DNA of 64,000 nt. It comes from Agathobacter sp. (GTDB lineage Bacteria > Bacillota > Clostridia > Lachnospirales > Lachnospiraceae). The stretch spans positions 1 through 64,000 of the forward strand of contig JALFLB010000012.1 in NCBI GenBank assembly GCA_022775045.1, read 5' to 3'. Positions 18,009 to 26,032 of this stretch are shown here, in pieces (position 1 is the stretch's first letter; each line of letters starts with the position of its first letter). A program made the position numbers and the translations under genes. A model generated the notes under the pieces. It saw only the letters and a program-made list of their open reading frames with translations, searched no databases and was not told the DNA's origin.

Positions 18009-18659
18009 ATGAAATCAATTTTAATTATTGGAATGGGTAAATTCGGCCATCATCTCTGTGATAACCTCATAGATCTGGGTAATGATGTTATGGCGGTTGA
18101 TGCAAATGAGGAAAAGGTGGCGGATCTGATTTATAAAGTAACAAATGTCCAGATTGGAGACTGTACAAATCCGCAGGTAGTAAAAAGTTTGGGTGTTGGG
18201 AATTTTGATATTGTATTTGTGTGTATCGGGGCAAATTTCCAGAACAGTCTTGAAGTGACAAGTCTTGTCAAAGAGATGGGTGCCAAGTGTGTTATCAGTA
18301 AGGCGAATCGTGATGTACATGCCAAATTCTTACTTCGAAATGGTGCGGATGAGGTCATCTATCCGGATCGCGATATCGCAATCAAGCTGGCAAAGAGATG
18401 CAGCATTAATCATGTATTTGATTATATCGAATTGGACGATGAGTATTCCATTTATGAAATTCCGTTGCGTGAGGAATGGGTTGGACATTCCATTATGGAA
18501 TTAAATTTCCGCCAGAGATATGGTGTTGATATTCTTGGTGTAAAGAATGGAGAGAAGATGAATATTTCCCCGGCTGCGGATTATGTGTTTAAGCAGGGGG
18601 AGCACTTGATGGTTCTTTCGAATAAACCGTGTATTGATAAGATTTTGAAGAATATCTAA
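18009..18659 (+). CDS. ktrA: Potassium channel regulatory subunit KtrA/TrkA
   Basis: A 216-residue cytoplasmic ring subunit with an RCK_N Rossmann domain (1-130; GMGKFGHHLCDNL dinucleotide/ATP loop and the acidic VDANEE) and an RCK_C domain (about 135-216), the part that binds c-di-AMP in Firmicute KtrA. It gates KtrB. AAGGAG is seven bases before the ATG at 18009; a GTG codon just before it is too close to the ribosome site. The window also encodes GdpP (50004-52055), the enzyme that degrades c-di-AMP. Confidence 0.92.
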   Translation: MKSILIIGMGKFGHHLCDNLIDLGNDVMAVDANEEKVADLIYKVTNVQIGDCTNPQVVKSLGVGNFDIVFVCIGANFQNSLEVTSLVKEMGAKCVISKANRDVHAKFLLRNGADEVIYPDRDIAIKLAKRCSINHVFDYIELDDEYSIYEIPLREEWVGHSIMELNFRQRYGVDILGVKNGEKMNISPAADYVFKQGEHLMVLSNKPCIDKILKNI

Positions 18660-18688
18660 TCTGTAAGTAAAGAGGGGGCGTAAGGCAG

Positions 18689-19411
18689 ATGGAAGCAGTT
18701 GAGCAGTTTTTAGAGTGGGTAAAGGAATCTGATAATATAGTATTTTTCGGCGGTGCTGGAGTGTCAACGGAGAGTGGCATCCCGGATTTCAGAAGTGTGG
18801 ACGGATTGTATAATCAGAAATATAAATACCCGCCGGAGACGATCTTAAGTCACAGCTTTTACCGTCAGAATCCGGAAGAATTTTATCGTTTTTATCGGGA
18901 TAAGATGCTTTGCCTGGATGCAGAGCCGAACATTACGCACCTTAAGCTTGCGGAGCTGGAAAAAGCAGGTAAGCTCAAAGGAATTGTGACACAGAATATT
19001 GATGGACTGCATCAGAAAGCGGGCAGTAAGAACGTAATGGAGCTGCATGGAAGTGTACTTCGCAATTACTGTGAGAACTGCCATACATTTATGAGTGCTG
19101 AGGATATTCTGCATTCGGAAGGAGTGCCGGTATGTCCGGACTGCGGTGGTCCGGTGAAGCCGGATGTTGTGCTTTACGAGGAAGGTCTCAATCAGAAGAC
19201 GCTGCAGGATGCCGTGTTCTATATCAGCCATGCAGATGTGCTGATTGTTGGCGGTACTTCCCTTGCAGTCTATCCGGCAGCAGGATTGATTGATTATTAC
19301 AACGGGAATAAACTGGTGCTCATTAATAAGAGTGCGACGCCGATGGATACGCGGGCGGATCTGCTGATTCAGGATGGACTTGGGAACGTATTTTCCAGGG
19401 TGGAGGTATAA
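18689..19411 (+). CDS. cobB: Sir2-family NAD-dependent protein deacylase
   Basis: A 240-residue sirtuin. Motifs in order: GAGVSTESGIPDFRS (about 23-36, NAD binding), TQNIDGLHQKAG (about 101-112), catalytic His120 in ELHGS, a Cys4 zinc site (C128, C131, C149, C152) and the C-terminal GGTSLAVYPAAGL and INKS loops. It removes acyl groups from lysines using NAD+. It follows ktrA by 29 bases and precedes a DUF951 gene by two bases. Confidence 0.93.
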   Translation: MEAVEQFLEWVKESDNIVFFGGAGVSTESGIPDFRSVDGLYNQKYKYPPETILSHSFYRQNPEEFYRFYRDKMLCLDAEPNITHLKLAELEKAGKLKGIVTQNIDGLHQKAGSKNVMELHGSVLRNYCENCHTFMSAEDILHSEGVPVCPDCGGPVKPDVVLYEEGLNQKTLQDAVFYISHADVLIVGGTSLAVYPAAGLIDYYNGNKLVLINKSATPMDTRADLLIQDGLGNVFSRVEV

Positions 19412-19413
19412 CG

Positions 19414-19605
19414 GTGAATCAATATCATTATGAAGTGGGAGATATCGTCAAATTGAAGAAGCCGCATCCCTGTGGCAGCCATGAGTGGGAAATCTTACGT
19501 GTTGGTGCAGATTTCCGGCTCAAGTGTTTAGGCTGTGGCCATCAGATGATGGTGACGCGGAAGCTGGTTGAGAAGAATACCAAGGGGCTGCGTAAACCGG
19601 AGTGA
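19414..19605 (+). CDS. DUF951 family protein
   Basis: A 63-residue protein starting with GTG (ribosome site GGTGGAGGT inside the end of the sirtuin gene). The conserved pattern VGDIVKLKKPHPCGSHEWE...CLGCGHQMMVTR identifies DUF951, a small SH3-like family in Firmicutes with a Cys/His set (PCGSH and CLGCGH) that may bind zinc. It is often next to chromosome-segregation or rpsF-type genes. Function unknown. Translationally coupled to the sirtuin. Confidence 0.85.
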   Translation: MNQYHYEVGDIVKLKKPHPCGSHEWEILRVGADFRLKCLGCGHQMMVTRKLVEKNTKGLRKPE

Positions 19606-19624
19606 GGGGATTGCTCTGAAATAA

Positions 19625-19656
19625 AGCGAACCGGCATCCGCCGGTTCGCTTATTAT
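19625..19656 (+). terminator. Terminator between converging genes
   Basis: AGCGAACCGGC (19625-19635) pairs perfectly with GCCGGTTCGCT (19640-19650) around a four-base loop, followed by TTATTAT. It can serve the sirtuin/DUF951 operon and perhaps the converging gene. Confidence 0.75.
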
Positions 19657-19663
19657 AAAAATA

Positions 19664-20986
19664 TTATTTTGTTAATGTTGCCTCTGGTACTTCTTCTTGA
19701 ATATTATCTTGCGGAACCCAGATGCCCTTTTTACCCCACGGTTGAATCATTTTTATCTCTCGCACTTTACCATCCTCCAGAAATGTAATCTTCACCAGAA
19801 CTTCATTTCCTTCAGAAACTTTTTCAAGCTGTACCTTATTCTCATTATTCAAAAGATTTAGCAGATACTGCGCGGACTGAATCGGATCCATTAAAGGATC
19901 GTTTTTATAGTTCGAATTTACAGAGCGTTCGTTAAGTATTTCTCCCAGTCCATTGGTTTTGTAATCCATCGGGGTTATGTTGATTCCTTGTGCATATGCA
20001 GAATCAAATTCCCATGCGGAGGCAATGCTGTCATATACCTGCAATTTTTCCTGCGTTACCTGAAACTGACCATCTTCAAGCGTATAGTGAATTGTTTCCT
20101 TCCATACAGTAACATGTGGATCGGATACCCTCGCATAGTACAAAATCTCTGCTGTCTGGTTTTGTGTATCTATGGAATGCAGCATATAGCCAGTATCGCC
20201 GGAAGTATCCGCACCGGACCAGGGCTGATCTCCCCATGGCCATGGACTGGACCATCCAAATCCACCTCCCATCAAAAGGTCTTGCTTTTCCAGATCATTT
20301 TGCGCATCTTTTGTAGAAAGTTTCATGATTGTTTTCGCATCTCGCTGGCAAAAAGCTTTCGCCCATTGATAGATGGCCTCCTCGGTTTCCCTTTCAGGGA
20401 TTTTCTGTTCATTGCTTTGTGTTGATTGAACGGATTCTCCTGTATTTTCTTCTCCGGTATGCTCCGTCAGCACAAAACTTTGACCGTCTTTTACCTTGAT
20501 GTAGGTAAAATTATCAGATTCTTTTTCGATAAAATAGATGCGATTTCCCTTGATACGGAATCGATTTGTCATACTATCGCCGGCATCAACGTCACCCTTC
20601 ATTGTCAAAATCCCATTGCTTATCGAATAGGTTCCGAAACCTAAACAGCTGCTGAGTGGACCTTCATAATATTCATAGGTTCCATCCTCCTGAAAGGTGA
20701 TATTGAAATCAGCCAATTCAAAACCAGATTCTTCATTATACTCATAGGAGTATGTGCCACATATAAATTTCGTCTGGTTTGTCAGGCAGATTACTGCAAA
20801 AACTACAATCAGAAAGGTAGCGATTATTGCCACCCACGTATGTGGTTTTTTGAAATTCAGTACATTTTTAATCCGTTTTCCGGCATCTCCCTCGCCAAAG
20901 CAAGCCATGCCAGCGGATTCCAACAATTGCACCATTCCGTTCTTCTGTAAAAATGCAAGGAATAATTCGCTCGCTTTCTCCAACAT
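19664..20986 (-). CDS. BlaR1-like membrane protein lacking the M56 peptidase domain
   Basis: A 440-residue protein. A short N-terminal stretch (1-30) leads into FGEGDAGKRIKNVLNFKKP (about 30-48) and a single membrane helix (about 50-70), followed by an extracellular region to the end. The FGEGDAxxRIKNVL...KKP segment is what normally comes after the M56 peptidase domain in clostridial BlaR1/MecR1-like proteins, yet the multi-pass HExxH peptidase part is missing, so this looks like an internal-deletion derivative. The C-terminal half (EEAIYQWAKAFCQRDAKTIMKLS...) resembles the extracellular tail of such proteins. It follows its BlaI-type repressor by three bases, AGGAG preceding the ATG. Confidence 0.7.
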   Translation of the reverse strand: MLEKASELFLAFLQKNGMVQLLESAGMACFGEGDAGKRIKNVLNFKKPHTWVAIIATFLIVVFAVICLTNQTKFICGTYSYEYNEESGFELADFNITFQEDGTYEYYEGPLSSCLGFGTYSISNGILTMKGDVDAGDSMTNRFRIKGNRIYFIEKESDNFTYIKVKDGQSFVLTEHTGEENTGESVQSTQSNEQKIPERETEEAIYQWAKAFCQRDAKTIMKLSTKDAQNDLEKQDLLMGGGFGWSSPWPWGDQPWSGADTSGDTGYMLHSIDTQNQTAEILYYARVSDPHVTVWKETIHYTLEDGQFQVTQEKLQVYDSIASAWEFDSAYAQGINITPMDYKTNGLGEILNERSVNSNYKNDPLMDPIQSAQYLLNLLNNENKVQLEKVSEGNEVLVKITFLEDGKVREIKMIQPWGKKGIWVPQDNIQEEVPEATLTK

Positions 20987-20989
20987 AGG

Positions 20990-21352
20990 CTACTCCTCTC
21001 TATGCTCATCGATGAGTTTCTTGAGCATCTTTGCTTCCTCTTGGGAAATCTTTTTACTGCCCAAAAATGCGGCGACAAATCCCGGCAGCGAACCATCAAA
21101 TGTGCGTTCAACAAAATATGCGGATTCATCTGCCTGCACCTGTTCCTTGGTAATCAGTACGGATACAGTTGCATCCTCGTTGGCGATGTACCCTTTCTCA
21201 CACATCTTGCGGATCACTGTGTAGGTGGTGGATTTCTTCCAGCCAAGCTGTTCATGACACAGCTTTACAAGTTCTCCGGAATTCACCGGGGCGTTGTCCC
21301 ACACCACACACATAAAACGATAATCGCTGTCACATAATTTTGCATATTCCAT
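20990..21352 (-). CDS. BlaI/MecI/CopY-family transcriptional repressor
   Basis: A 120-residue winged-helix repressor of the Penicillinase_R family (PF03965): LCDSDYRFMCVVWDNAPVNSGELVKLCHEQLGWKKSTTYTVIRKM contains the recognition helix, followed by a dimerisation tail. Longer frames exist, but AGGAG lies nine bases before the ATG at 21352. It probably represses its own operon: three matching dyads surround the promoter at 21401-21429. Classical family members are released by a BlaR1 protease; the partner here has lost that domain, so the release mechanism must differ. Confidence 0.88.
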   Translation of the reverse strand: MEYAKLCDSDYRFMCVVWDNAPVNSGELVKLCHEQLGWKKSTTYTVIRKMCEKGYIANEDATVSVLITKEQVQADESAYFVERTFDGSLPGFVAAFLGSKKISQEEAKMLKKLIDEHREE

Positions 21353-21375
21353 TCTGTTCATCTCCTGACTCTTTT

Positions 21376-21447
21376 GGTTTATGATCATCAACCTATAACC
21401 AGTTTATATTTATAAACTAATTTTGTCAAGGTTTATTTTTTTAAACC
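21376..21447 (-). promoter_or_regulatory. Three-operator control region of the blaI-like operon
   Basis: A promoter on the minus strand (TTGACA at 21429-21424, TAAACT at 21406-21401, 17-bp spacer) is bracketed by three dyads of the form RGTTTA-N6-TMAACY: 21376-21393 (just downstream of the start), 21401-21418 (a perfect palindrome over the -10) and 21430-21447 (abutting the -35). Their centres are 25 and 29 bp apart. Confidence 0.6.
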
Positions 21448-21469
21448 AAAATGAATTTGTATCTGTTCG

Positions 21470-21865
21470 TCAGATAAAATCCTCCGTCAGTTTCCCGTGT
21501 TTCTCGTAGTTGGTTACGCGGGCAATCTGGTTGTCTGCATCCACAAATACGACCTTCGGCAGATGCTCCTTTGCCTCTTCCGGTGTCATTTGCGCGTAGC
21601 ACATGATGATGACGTGGTCGCCGACAGCAACCTGCCGTGCGGCGGCACCATTTAAACAGATCATGCCGGAGCCCGGTTCACCGGCAATTGTATAAGTCTC
21701 AAAACGGTTGCCGTTCTCTACATCGACAATCTGGACAAGCTCATACTCGAGGATTCCGGCGGCTTCCAGCAGTTCAGTGTCGATGGTTACACTGCCCACA
21801 TAGTTTAAGTCTGCCTGTTTTACAACGGCGCGGTGAATTTTACCTTTTAACATCGTATAGTTCAT
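21470..21865 (-). CDS. panD: Aspartate 1-decarboxylase
   Basis: A 131-residue proenzyme that makes beta-alanine from aspartate. The self-cleavage site is Gly-Ser in YVGSVTID (about 24-25), which creates the pyruvoyl cofactor; downstream [22 protein letters not shown] is typical. AAGGAG precedes the ATG at 21865, whereas the longer frame from 21901 lacks a site. It is the last gene of a minus-strand order panG-panB-panC-panD, supplying one of the two substrates of PanC. No clear terminator is seen after it; blaI transcription starts just downstream on the same strand. Confidence 0.95.
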   Translation of the reverse strand: MNYTMLKGKIHRAVVKQADLNYVGSVTIDTELLEAAGILEYELVQIVDVENGNRFETYTIAGEPGSGMICLNGAAARQVAVGDHVIIMCYAQMTPEEAKEHLPKVVFVDADNQIARVTNYEKHGKLTEDFI

Positions 21866-21916
21866 GAGATTTCCTTTTCTCCTTATTTTAGAATTTTGCA
21901 ATTGCAGATAGGTTAT

Positions 21917-22762
21917 CTAAACTGTTGCGATAAAGTTATCAATCAGTCGTGTTTTTCCAATGTAGACGGCAATTGCCACAAGCACGGATCCGGTCAGTGT
22001 ATCTACCGGAGTGATGGTATTGAACTCAACAACTTCCACATAATCAATTTTGGCAAGAGGCTCCGTCTCAAGCTCTGCAGTGATAGCAGCTTTGACAGCA
22101 GCAGCGTTTGTCTCACCGGAATCCACCAATTCTTTTCCAATCTTGAGACTACGACTTAAGATGAGAGCAGCCTGACGCTCTTCCTGACTCAGGTAGGTGT
22201 TGCGGGAACTCTTGGCAAGTCCGTCCTCCTCACGGATAATCGGACAGCCGATAATTTCGGTGTCGACATTTAAATCCCGGACCATGCGCTTAATGACCGC
22301 CAGCTGCTGGGCATCTTTCTGACCGAAGTAGGCGCGGTCCGGTGTTACAATGTGGAAGAGCTTGAGTACGACGGTTTGTACACCGCGGAAGTGAATCGGG
22401 CGGCTTTTCCCACAGAGTTCTGTGGTGAGTCCGTTCATATCCACATAAGAGCAGAAGCCATCCGCGTACATTTCGTCTGCCTCCGGGTGAAAGATAAGAT
22501 CAACACCGGCATCCTCGCAGAGCTTTGCATCTTTTTCAAGATCGCGAGGATAACTTGCAAAATCTTCGGATGGTCCGAATTGCATCGGATTGACAAAAAT
22601 ACTGACAACCACGCGGTCGTTCTCTTTTCTTGCTGTATCGATGAGGCTCTTGTGTCCTTCGTGCAGGTAACCCATGGTCGGAACAAATCCAACGGTGAGT
22701 CCCTTGCGTTTCCAATTTTTTACCGTCTCTCTAACCTTACTGATTTCTCCATATATTTTCAT
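21917..22762 (-). CDS. panC: Pantothenate synthetase (pantoate-beta-alanine ligase)
   Basis: A 281-residue enzyme that joins pantoate and beta-alanine with ATP. Signature motifs are GFVPTMGYLHEGHKSLI (HIGH-like), NPMQFGPSEDFASYPR, YFGQKDAQQLAVIKRMVRDL and SSRNTYLS (KMSK-like). AAGGAGAG precedes the ATG. It lies between panB (107-base gap, no feature seen) and panD (51-base gap). Confidence 0.97.
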   Translation of the reverse strand: MKIYGEISKVRETVKNWKRKGLTVGFVPTMGYLHEGHKSLIDTARKENDRVVVSIFVNPMQFGPSEDFASYPRDLEKDAKLCEDAGVDLIFHPEADEMYADGFCSYVDMNGLTTELCGKSRPIHFRGVQTVVLKLFHIVTPDRAYFGQKDAQQLAVIKRMVRDLNVDTEIIGCPIIREEDGLAKSSRNTYLSQEERQAALILSRSLKIGKELVDSGETNAAAVKAAITAELETEPLAKIDYVEVVEFNTITPVDTLTGSVLVAIAVYIGKTRLIDNFIATV

Positions 22763-22869
22763 GAACGTTCTCTCCTTTTATTTTCTCCTATAATTCATCT
22801 ATCGTTTCGAATTTACTGATGTGCTTCTGCTGAAACAACATAATTTGGAAAAGGCAATTGCGTATATTG

Positions 22870-23697
22870 TTAATACAGACGATCGATGATACCCTCATCC
22901 ATTTTGAAGGTGTGTTCCTCTGCCGGGAATGTCCCGTCTGCAACCTCCTGCTTATATGCTCGGAAAGCTTCCCGCATCTGGTCGCCGATCTGTGCGTACT
23001 GTTTAACAAATTTTGGCTTCATATCGGAGTACATTGCCAGCATATCCTGGTAAACAAGCACCTGCCCGTCACAGCCTGCACCTGCACCGATACCGATGGT
23101 TGGAATGTTGATGCTCTCAGTAATCTTCGTTGCAAGTGCTTTCGGAACGCACTCGAGAACAACGGCGAAAGCACCGGCTTCCTCCACTGCGCGTGCCTCA
23201 TCGAGAAGCTTCTGGGCGGCCTCCTCGCCTTTTCCCTGAACCTTAAAGCCGCCGAATGCATTGATGGACTGTGGGGTTAGGCCGATATGAGCACATACCG
23301 GAATAGATGCGTCCACGATGGCGCGGATCTGTGGGCAGACCTCCTTACCACCTTCCAGCTTCACGGCCTGTGCGTGGCCTTCTTTGACCAGGCGTCCGGC
23401 GTTGACAACCGCATCATACACAGATGTCTGGTATGACATAAATGGCATGTCAGTGATGAGTAAAGTATCTTTAATTCCGCGGGAAACAGCGGCACTATGG
23501 TGGATCATGTCTTCCATAGTAACCGAGAGTGTGTCCTCGTAACCAAGTACGACCATACCGAGGGAATCGCCTACAAGAATGGCGTTGACTCCTGCTTCGT
23601 CAATCAACTTGGCGGTCGAGTAATCGTAGGCGGTCAGCATGGAAAGCTTCTCGCCCTTTTGCTTTGCTTCCTGAAATGTAACTGCTGTGTTTTTCAT
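22870..23697 (-). CDS. panB: 3-methyl-2-oxobutanoate hydroxymethyltransferase
   Basis: A 275-residue TIM-barrel enzyme forming ketopantoate from 2-ketoisovalerate and methylene-tetrahydrofolate. Motifs include [29 protein letters not shown], the Mg2+-binding Asp residues, VKLEGG, and [29 protein letters not shown] precedes the ATG. It is separated from the upstream gene by about 290 bases that hold structured repeats. Confidence 0.97.
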   Translation of the reverse strand: MKNTAVTFQEAKQKGEKLSMLTAYDYSTAKLIDEAGVNAILVGDSLGMVVLGYEDTLSVTMEDMIHHSAAVSRGIKDTLLITDMPFMSYQTSVYDAVVNAGRLVKEGHAQAVKLEGGKEVCPQIRAIVDASIPVCAHIGLTPQSINAFGGFKVQGKGEEAAQKLLDEARAVEEAGAFAVVLECVPKALATKITESINIPTIGIGAGAGCDGQVLVYQDMLAMYSDMKPKFVKQYAQIGDQMREAFRAYKQEVADGTFPAEEHTFKMDEGIIDRLY

Positions 23698-23770
23698 GTT
23701 CTATTCTCCAATCCTTTCATTCATATAACGTTTGAGGCTACATCCCCATATCAATTCTTTACTTGATTTT

Positions 23771-23895
23771 TTGTAACTGTTCAGACCCCCTCCTCATATA
23801 TTCGCAAAACCGCACGTTACATGTTCTTTCTCGCTGCTTCGCAGCCTGTAACAAGGAGGGACCCGCTTCGCGGGAGGATTCCTTATTACACACCT
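23771..23895 (-). other. Multi-hairpin intergenic element before panB
   Basis: The region has alternating complementary segments: TTGTAAC (23771), GTTACA (23816), TGTAAC (23847) and TTACA (23885). It also holds two UUC-looped stems, GCTGC-TTC-GCAGC (23833-23845) and CCCGC-TTC-GCGGG, and a longer stem TGTAACAAGGA with TCCTTATTACA. In the transcript of panB these could form competing structures. No open frame of note is present. Confidence 0.45.
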
Positions 23896-23910
23896 TTTGC
23901 TCATATATGG

Positions 23911-23997
23911 GGAGGTGACTCTATTCGAGCCACCTTACGAATAAGATAATCAGCCTCTTACATGCAAGCATGATGATTCTGATTATCTTATTCTAAG
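23911..23997 (-). repeat. Structured intergenic repeat, copy B (panG-panB)
   Basis: The reverse complement matches copy A at 8963-9044. Stem 1 is 14 bp perfect (AATAAGATAATCAG with CTGATTATCTTATT). Stem 2 is GGTGGCTC with GAGTCACC around GAATA. It overlaps the end of panG and supplies its last codons and stop. Confidence 0.7.
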
Positions 23998-24860
23998 GGG
24001 TTCTGAATAGGTACGATTTTAAATAATATCTGCATCTGTGTGTAATCGCGGTTAGGATTTTTTTCCTGGGCGATGGTCACAAGATGTTTCCCAAGTACCT
24101 GATAGAGTGTTTTCGTTTCCTCATCGGAATCCAAGCAGGCAAGATGTTTTTCCACGGTTCCGGTGTCGCCGCGTTCAATGGGCCCCGTCAGCGCACCAGC
24201 GCAATCCTGTGCAATCACGTTCTCAATATTGCTGCGAACCAGCGCCGCAGTTGCCGAGACTGCCTCCGCCCGGGTAAAGCCGCATTCCTCAAGAAGCCGG
24301 TAGCCGGTGTCCAGTACGGCGATGACCTGATTGCTCAGGATACTTGCGGCTGCATGGTATTTTGGCTTTGCCTCGGCATTGATCCGGCAGACCTGATTGC
24401 CAAAGGAAGTAAGAAGCTTCGTTATGGTGTTAACGGCATATTCCTGTCCTTCCACGGTAAAAAATGCATGCTCCAATTGTTGATAAGAGGAAAATTTGTT
24501 ACTGAACGGTAACATCGGATGAACCGAGCAACAGGAAACTCCTGCCTCTTCGGCTCCGGAAAATGAATCGGATGAAAGTGCGCCACTGCAATGACATATA
24601 ATCTGATTCTTATGTGACAGTTTTTTGACCTCTTCCCAGACGGGGACGATATAGGAATCTCCCGTTGTGATGAACAACAGTTCCGAAGTGTCAACCAGAG
24701 ACTGCAATGTTTCAAAAAAATCTGTCTGTGTAAATTCTGCGGCTTCTTTTGCCGCCGCAAAATCGGTATCATAATATCCCGCAAGCTCCACGCCCTTGCT
24801 GCTTAAATACTTTCCCAGCGAACAGCCAACGCGCCCTGCGCCTATGATGCCTGTTTTCAT
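23988..24860 (-). CDS. panG: Rossmann/DUF2520 protein, probable ketopantoate reductase PanG
   Basis: A 290-residue protein with an N-terminal NAD(P) fold (MKTGIIGAGRVGCSLGKYL, GxGxxG at about 7-12), HCSGALSSD and SVHPMLPF motifs, and a C-terminal helical DUF2520 domain (LVRSNIENVIAQDCAGALTGPIERGD). Proteins of this type next to panBC were shown in Francisella to be an alternative ketopantoate reductase, PanG. No panE-like gene is seen here, so it most likely makes pantoate from the PanB product. AGGAGG is seven bases before the ATG at 24860. The last codons and stop fall within repeat copy B. Confidence 0.75.
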   Translation of the reverse strand: MKTGIIGAGRVGCSLGKYLSSKGVELAGYYDTDFAAAKEAAEFTQTDFFETLQSLVDTSELLFITTGDSYIVPVWEEVKKLSHKNQIICHCSGALSSDSFSGAEEAGVSCCSVHPMLPFSNKFSSYQQLEHAFFTVEGQEYAVNTITKLLTSFGNQVCRINAEAKPKYHAAASILSNQVIAVLDTGYRLLEECGFTRAEAVSATAALVRSNIENVIAQDCAGALTGPIERGDTGTVEKHLACLDSDEETKTLYQVLGKHLVTIAQEKNPNRDYTQMQILFKIVPIQNPLE

Positions 24861-25054
24861 GTTACCACCTCCTAAGCGAAATAGCAGTCCGCGAAAATGG
24901 ACTGGCATATGCTGTAAAATTTGAAAAGGAAATTGTGTCTGCCGGTCGGATCCCAGCTTGAAAGAGGGTATCTGCCGCTTTTTCCTTTTTATCACAATAA
25001 GGTGACAACACTTTATCTGCGATACAGTTTCTTTCCCAGAATACCGTTCGAGGG

Positions 25055-25085
25055 AAACTATAGCACAATAGTTTTCAAAATACAA
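25055..25085 (-). promoter_or_regulatory. Promoter and palindrome for panG operon
   Basis: Minus strand: TTGTAT (25085-25080), 17-bp spacer, TATAGT (25062-25057). The inverted repeat AAACTAT-N6-ATAGTTT (25055-25074) covers the -10 box and could be an operator. The transcript would have a ~190-nt leader (24861-25050) with a small CAGTCC/GGACTG hairpin near the start codon; I recognise no known riboswitch in it. Confidence 0.5.
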
Positions 25086-25102
25086 TCTTTTGGAAAAAAC
25101 TC

Positions 25103-25131
25103 TTGAAAATCCTGTAGAAACATGGTATAGT
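25103..25131 (+). promoter_or_regulatory. Sigma-A promoter for rpsF-ssb-rpsR
   Basis: TTGAAA (25103-25108), 17-bp spacer, TATAGT (25126-25131). The leader to 25211 contains a small CACAGG/CCTGTG hairpin (25163-25179) but not the CCG-bearing S6:S18 motif. Confidence 0.7.
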
Positions 25132-25210
25132 ATATCCTCGTGATAACTATTTTTTCCTTGTTCACAGGCAAATCCTGTGGGCCAGAGACCAAAAGGAGGT
25201 AAAATTTCGC

Positions 25211-25501
25211 ATGAACAAGTATGAATTAGCACTCGTCGTTAGTGCAAAGATCGAGGATGATGCGAGAACAGCAACCGTTGAGAAGGCAAAAGAGTACATC
25301 ACTCGTGCGGGCGGTACTGTTACAGAAGTGGAAGAATGGGGTAAGAAGAAGTTAGCTTACGACGTTCAGAAGATGAGCGAAGCTTTCTACTATTTCATCC
25401 AGTTCGACGCTGCATCAGATGCTCCGGCAAAGCTTGAGCAGGATGTTCGTATCATGGACAATGTTCTTCGTTTCTTATGCGTTAGAAAAGACGAGCAGTA
25501 G
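25211..25501 (+). CDS. rpsF: 30S ribosomal protein bS6
   Basis: A 96-residue ribosomal protein: MNKYELALVVSAKIEDDARTA at the N-terminus and WGKKKLAYDVQKMSEAFYYFIQFDA in the middle are typical. It binds 16S rRNA together with bS18, encoded two genes downstream. AAAGGAGGT precedes the ATG. The gene lacks the acidic C-terminal tail seen in enterobacteria. Confidence 0.97.
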   Translation: MNKYELALVVSAKIEDDARTATVEKAKEYITRAGGTVTEVEEWGKKKLAYDVQKMSEAFYYFIQFDAASDAPAKLEQDVRIMDNVLRFLCVRKDEQ

Positions 25502-25522
25502 TATAAGAAAGTAGGAGATCGT

Positions 25523-25975
25523 ATGAATAAAGTTATTCTTATGGGTAGATTAACCAGAGACGCTGAGATCCGTTACTCGCAGGGGGAGAATTCAACTGCT
25601 ATTGCACGATTTTCACTGGCAGTTGACCGTCGGTTCCGCCGCACCAATCCGAATGGCAGCGACGAGCAGACAGCGGATTTCATTAACTGCGTAGCTTTTA
25701 ATAAGACCGCAGAGTTTATGGAGAGATTCGGCCGCAAAGGAACCAAGTTTGTTCTTGAGGGACGGATTCAGACAGGTAGTTATACCAACAAAGATGGACA
25801 GCGCGTTTATACAACGGATGTTGTGGCTGAGAACATTGAGTTCGCAGAGAGCAAGAATGCTTCCGGCGGAAGCGATTTTGGTGGCGCACCATCTGCTCCG
25901 GCACCGAGTGGAGCTGCCGGGGATGGCTTCATGAACATTCCGGACGGAATCGATGAAGAATTACCATTTAACTAA
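25523..25975 (+). CDS. ssb: Single-stranded DNA-binding protein
   Basis: A 150-residue SSB with an OB fold (1-105: MNKVILMGRLTRDAEIRYSQ... FINCVAFNKTAEFMERFGRKGTKFVLEGRIQTGSY) and a Gly/Ala/Pro-rich linker ending in the acidic tip EELPF, which recruits partner proteins. It sits between rpsF and rpsR, the standard Firmicute order. Confidence 0.97.
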   Translation: MNKVILMGRLTRDAEIRYSQGENSTAIARFSLAVDRRFRRTNPNGSDEQTADFINCVAFNKTAEFMERFGRKGTKFVLEGRIQTGSYTNKDGQRVYTTDVVAENIEFAESKNASGGSDFGGAPSAPAPSGAAGDGFMNIPDGIDEELPFN

Positions 25976-26032
25976 AAGCTGTGATGCTTTCCCGCGTGGA
26001 GCATTGCATAGATTGATAAGGAGGTAATTATC

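Noticed and set aside
24862-25068. 68-codon open frame on the minus strand in the panG leader
   Set aside because: It opens with TTG, has no ribosome site, overlaps the panG ribosome site region, and its composition is not protein-like; it is more likely leader RNA.
25132-25210. S6:S18-binding leader RNA before rpsF
   Set aside because: A small hairpin exists, but the conserved CCG bulge of the described motif is not visible.
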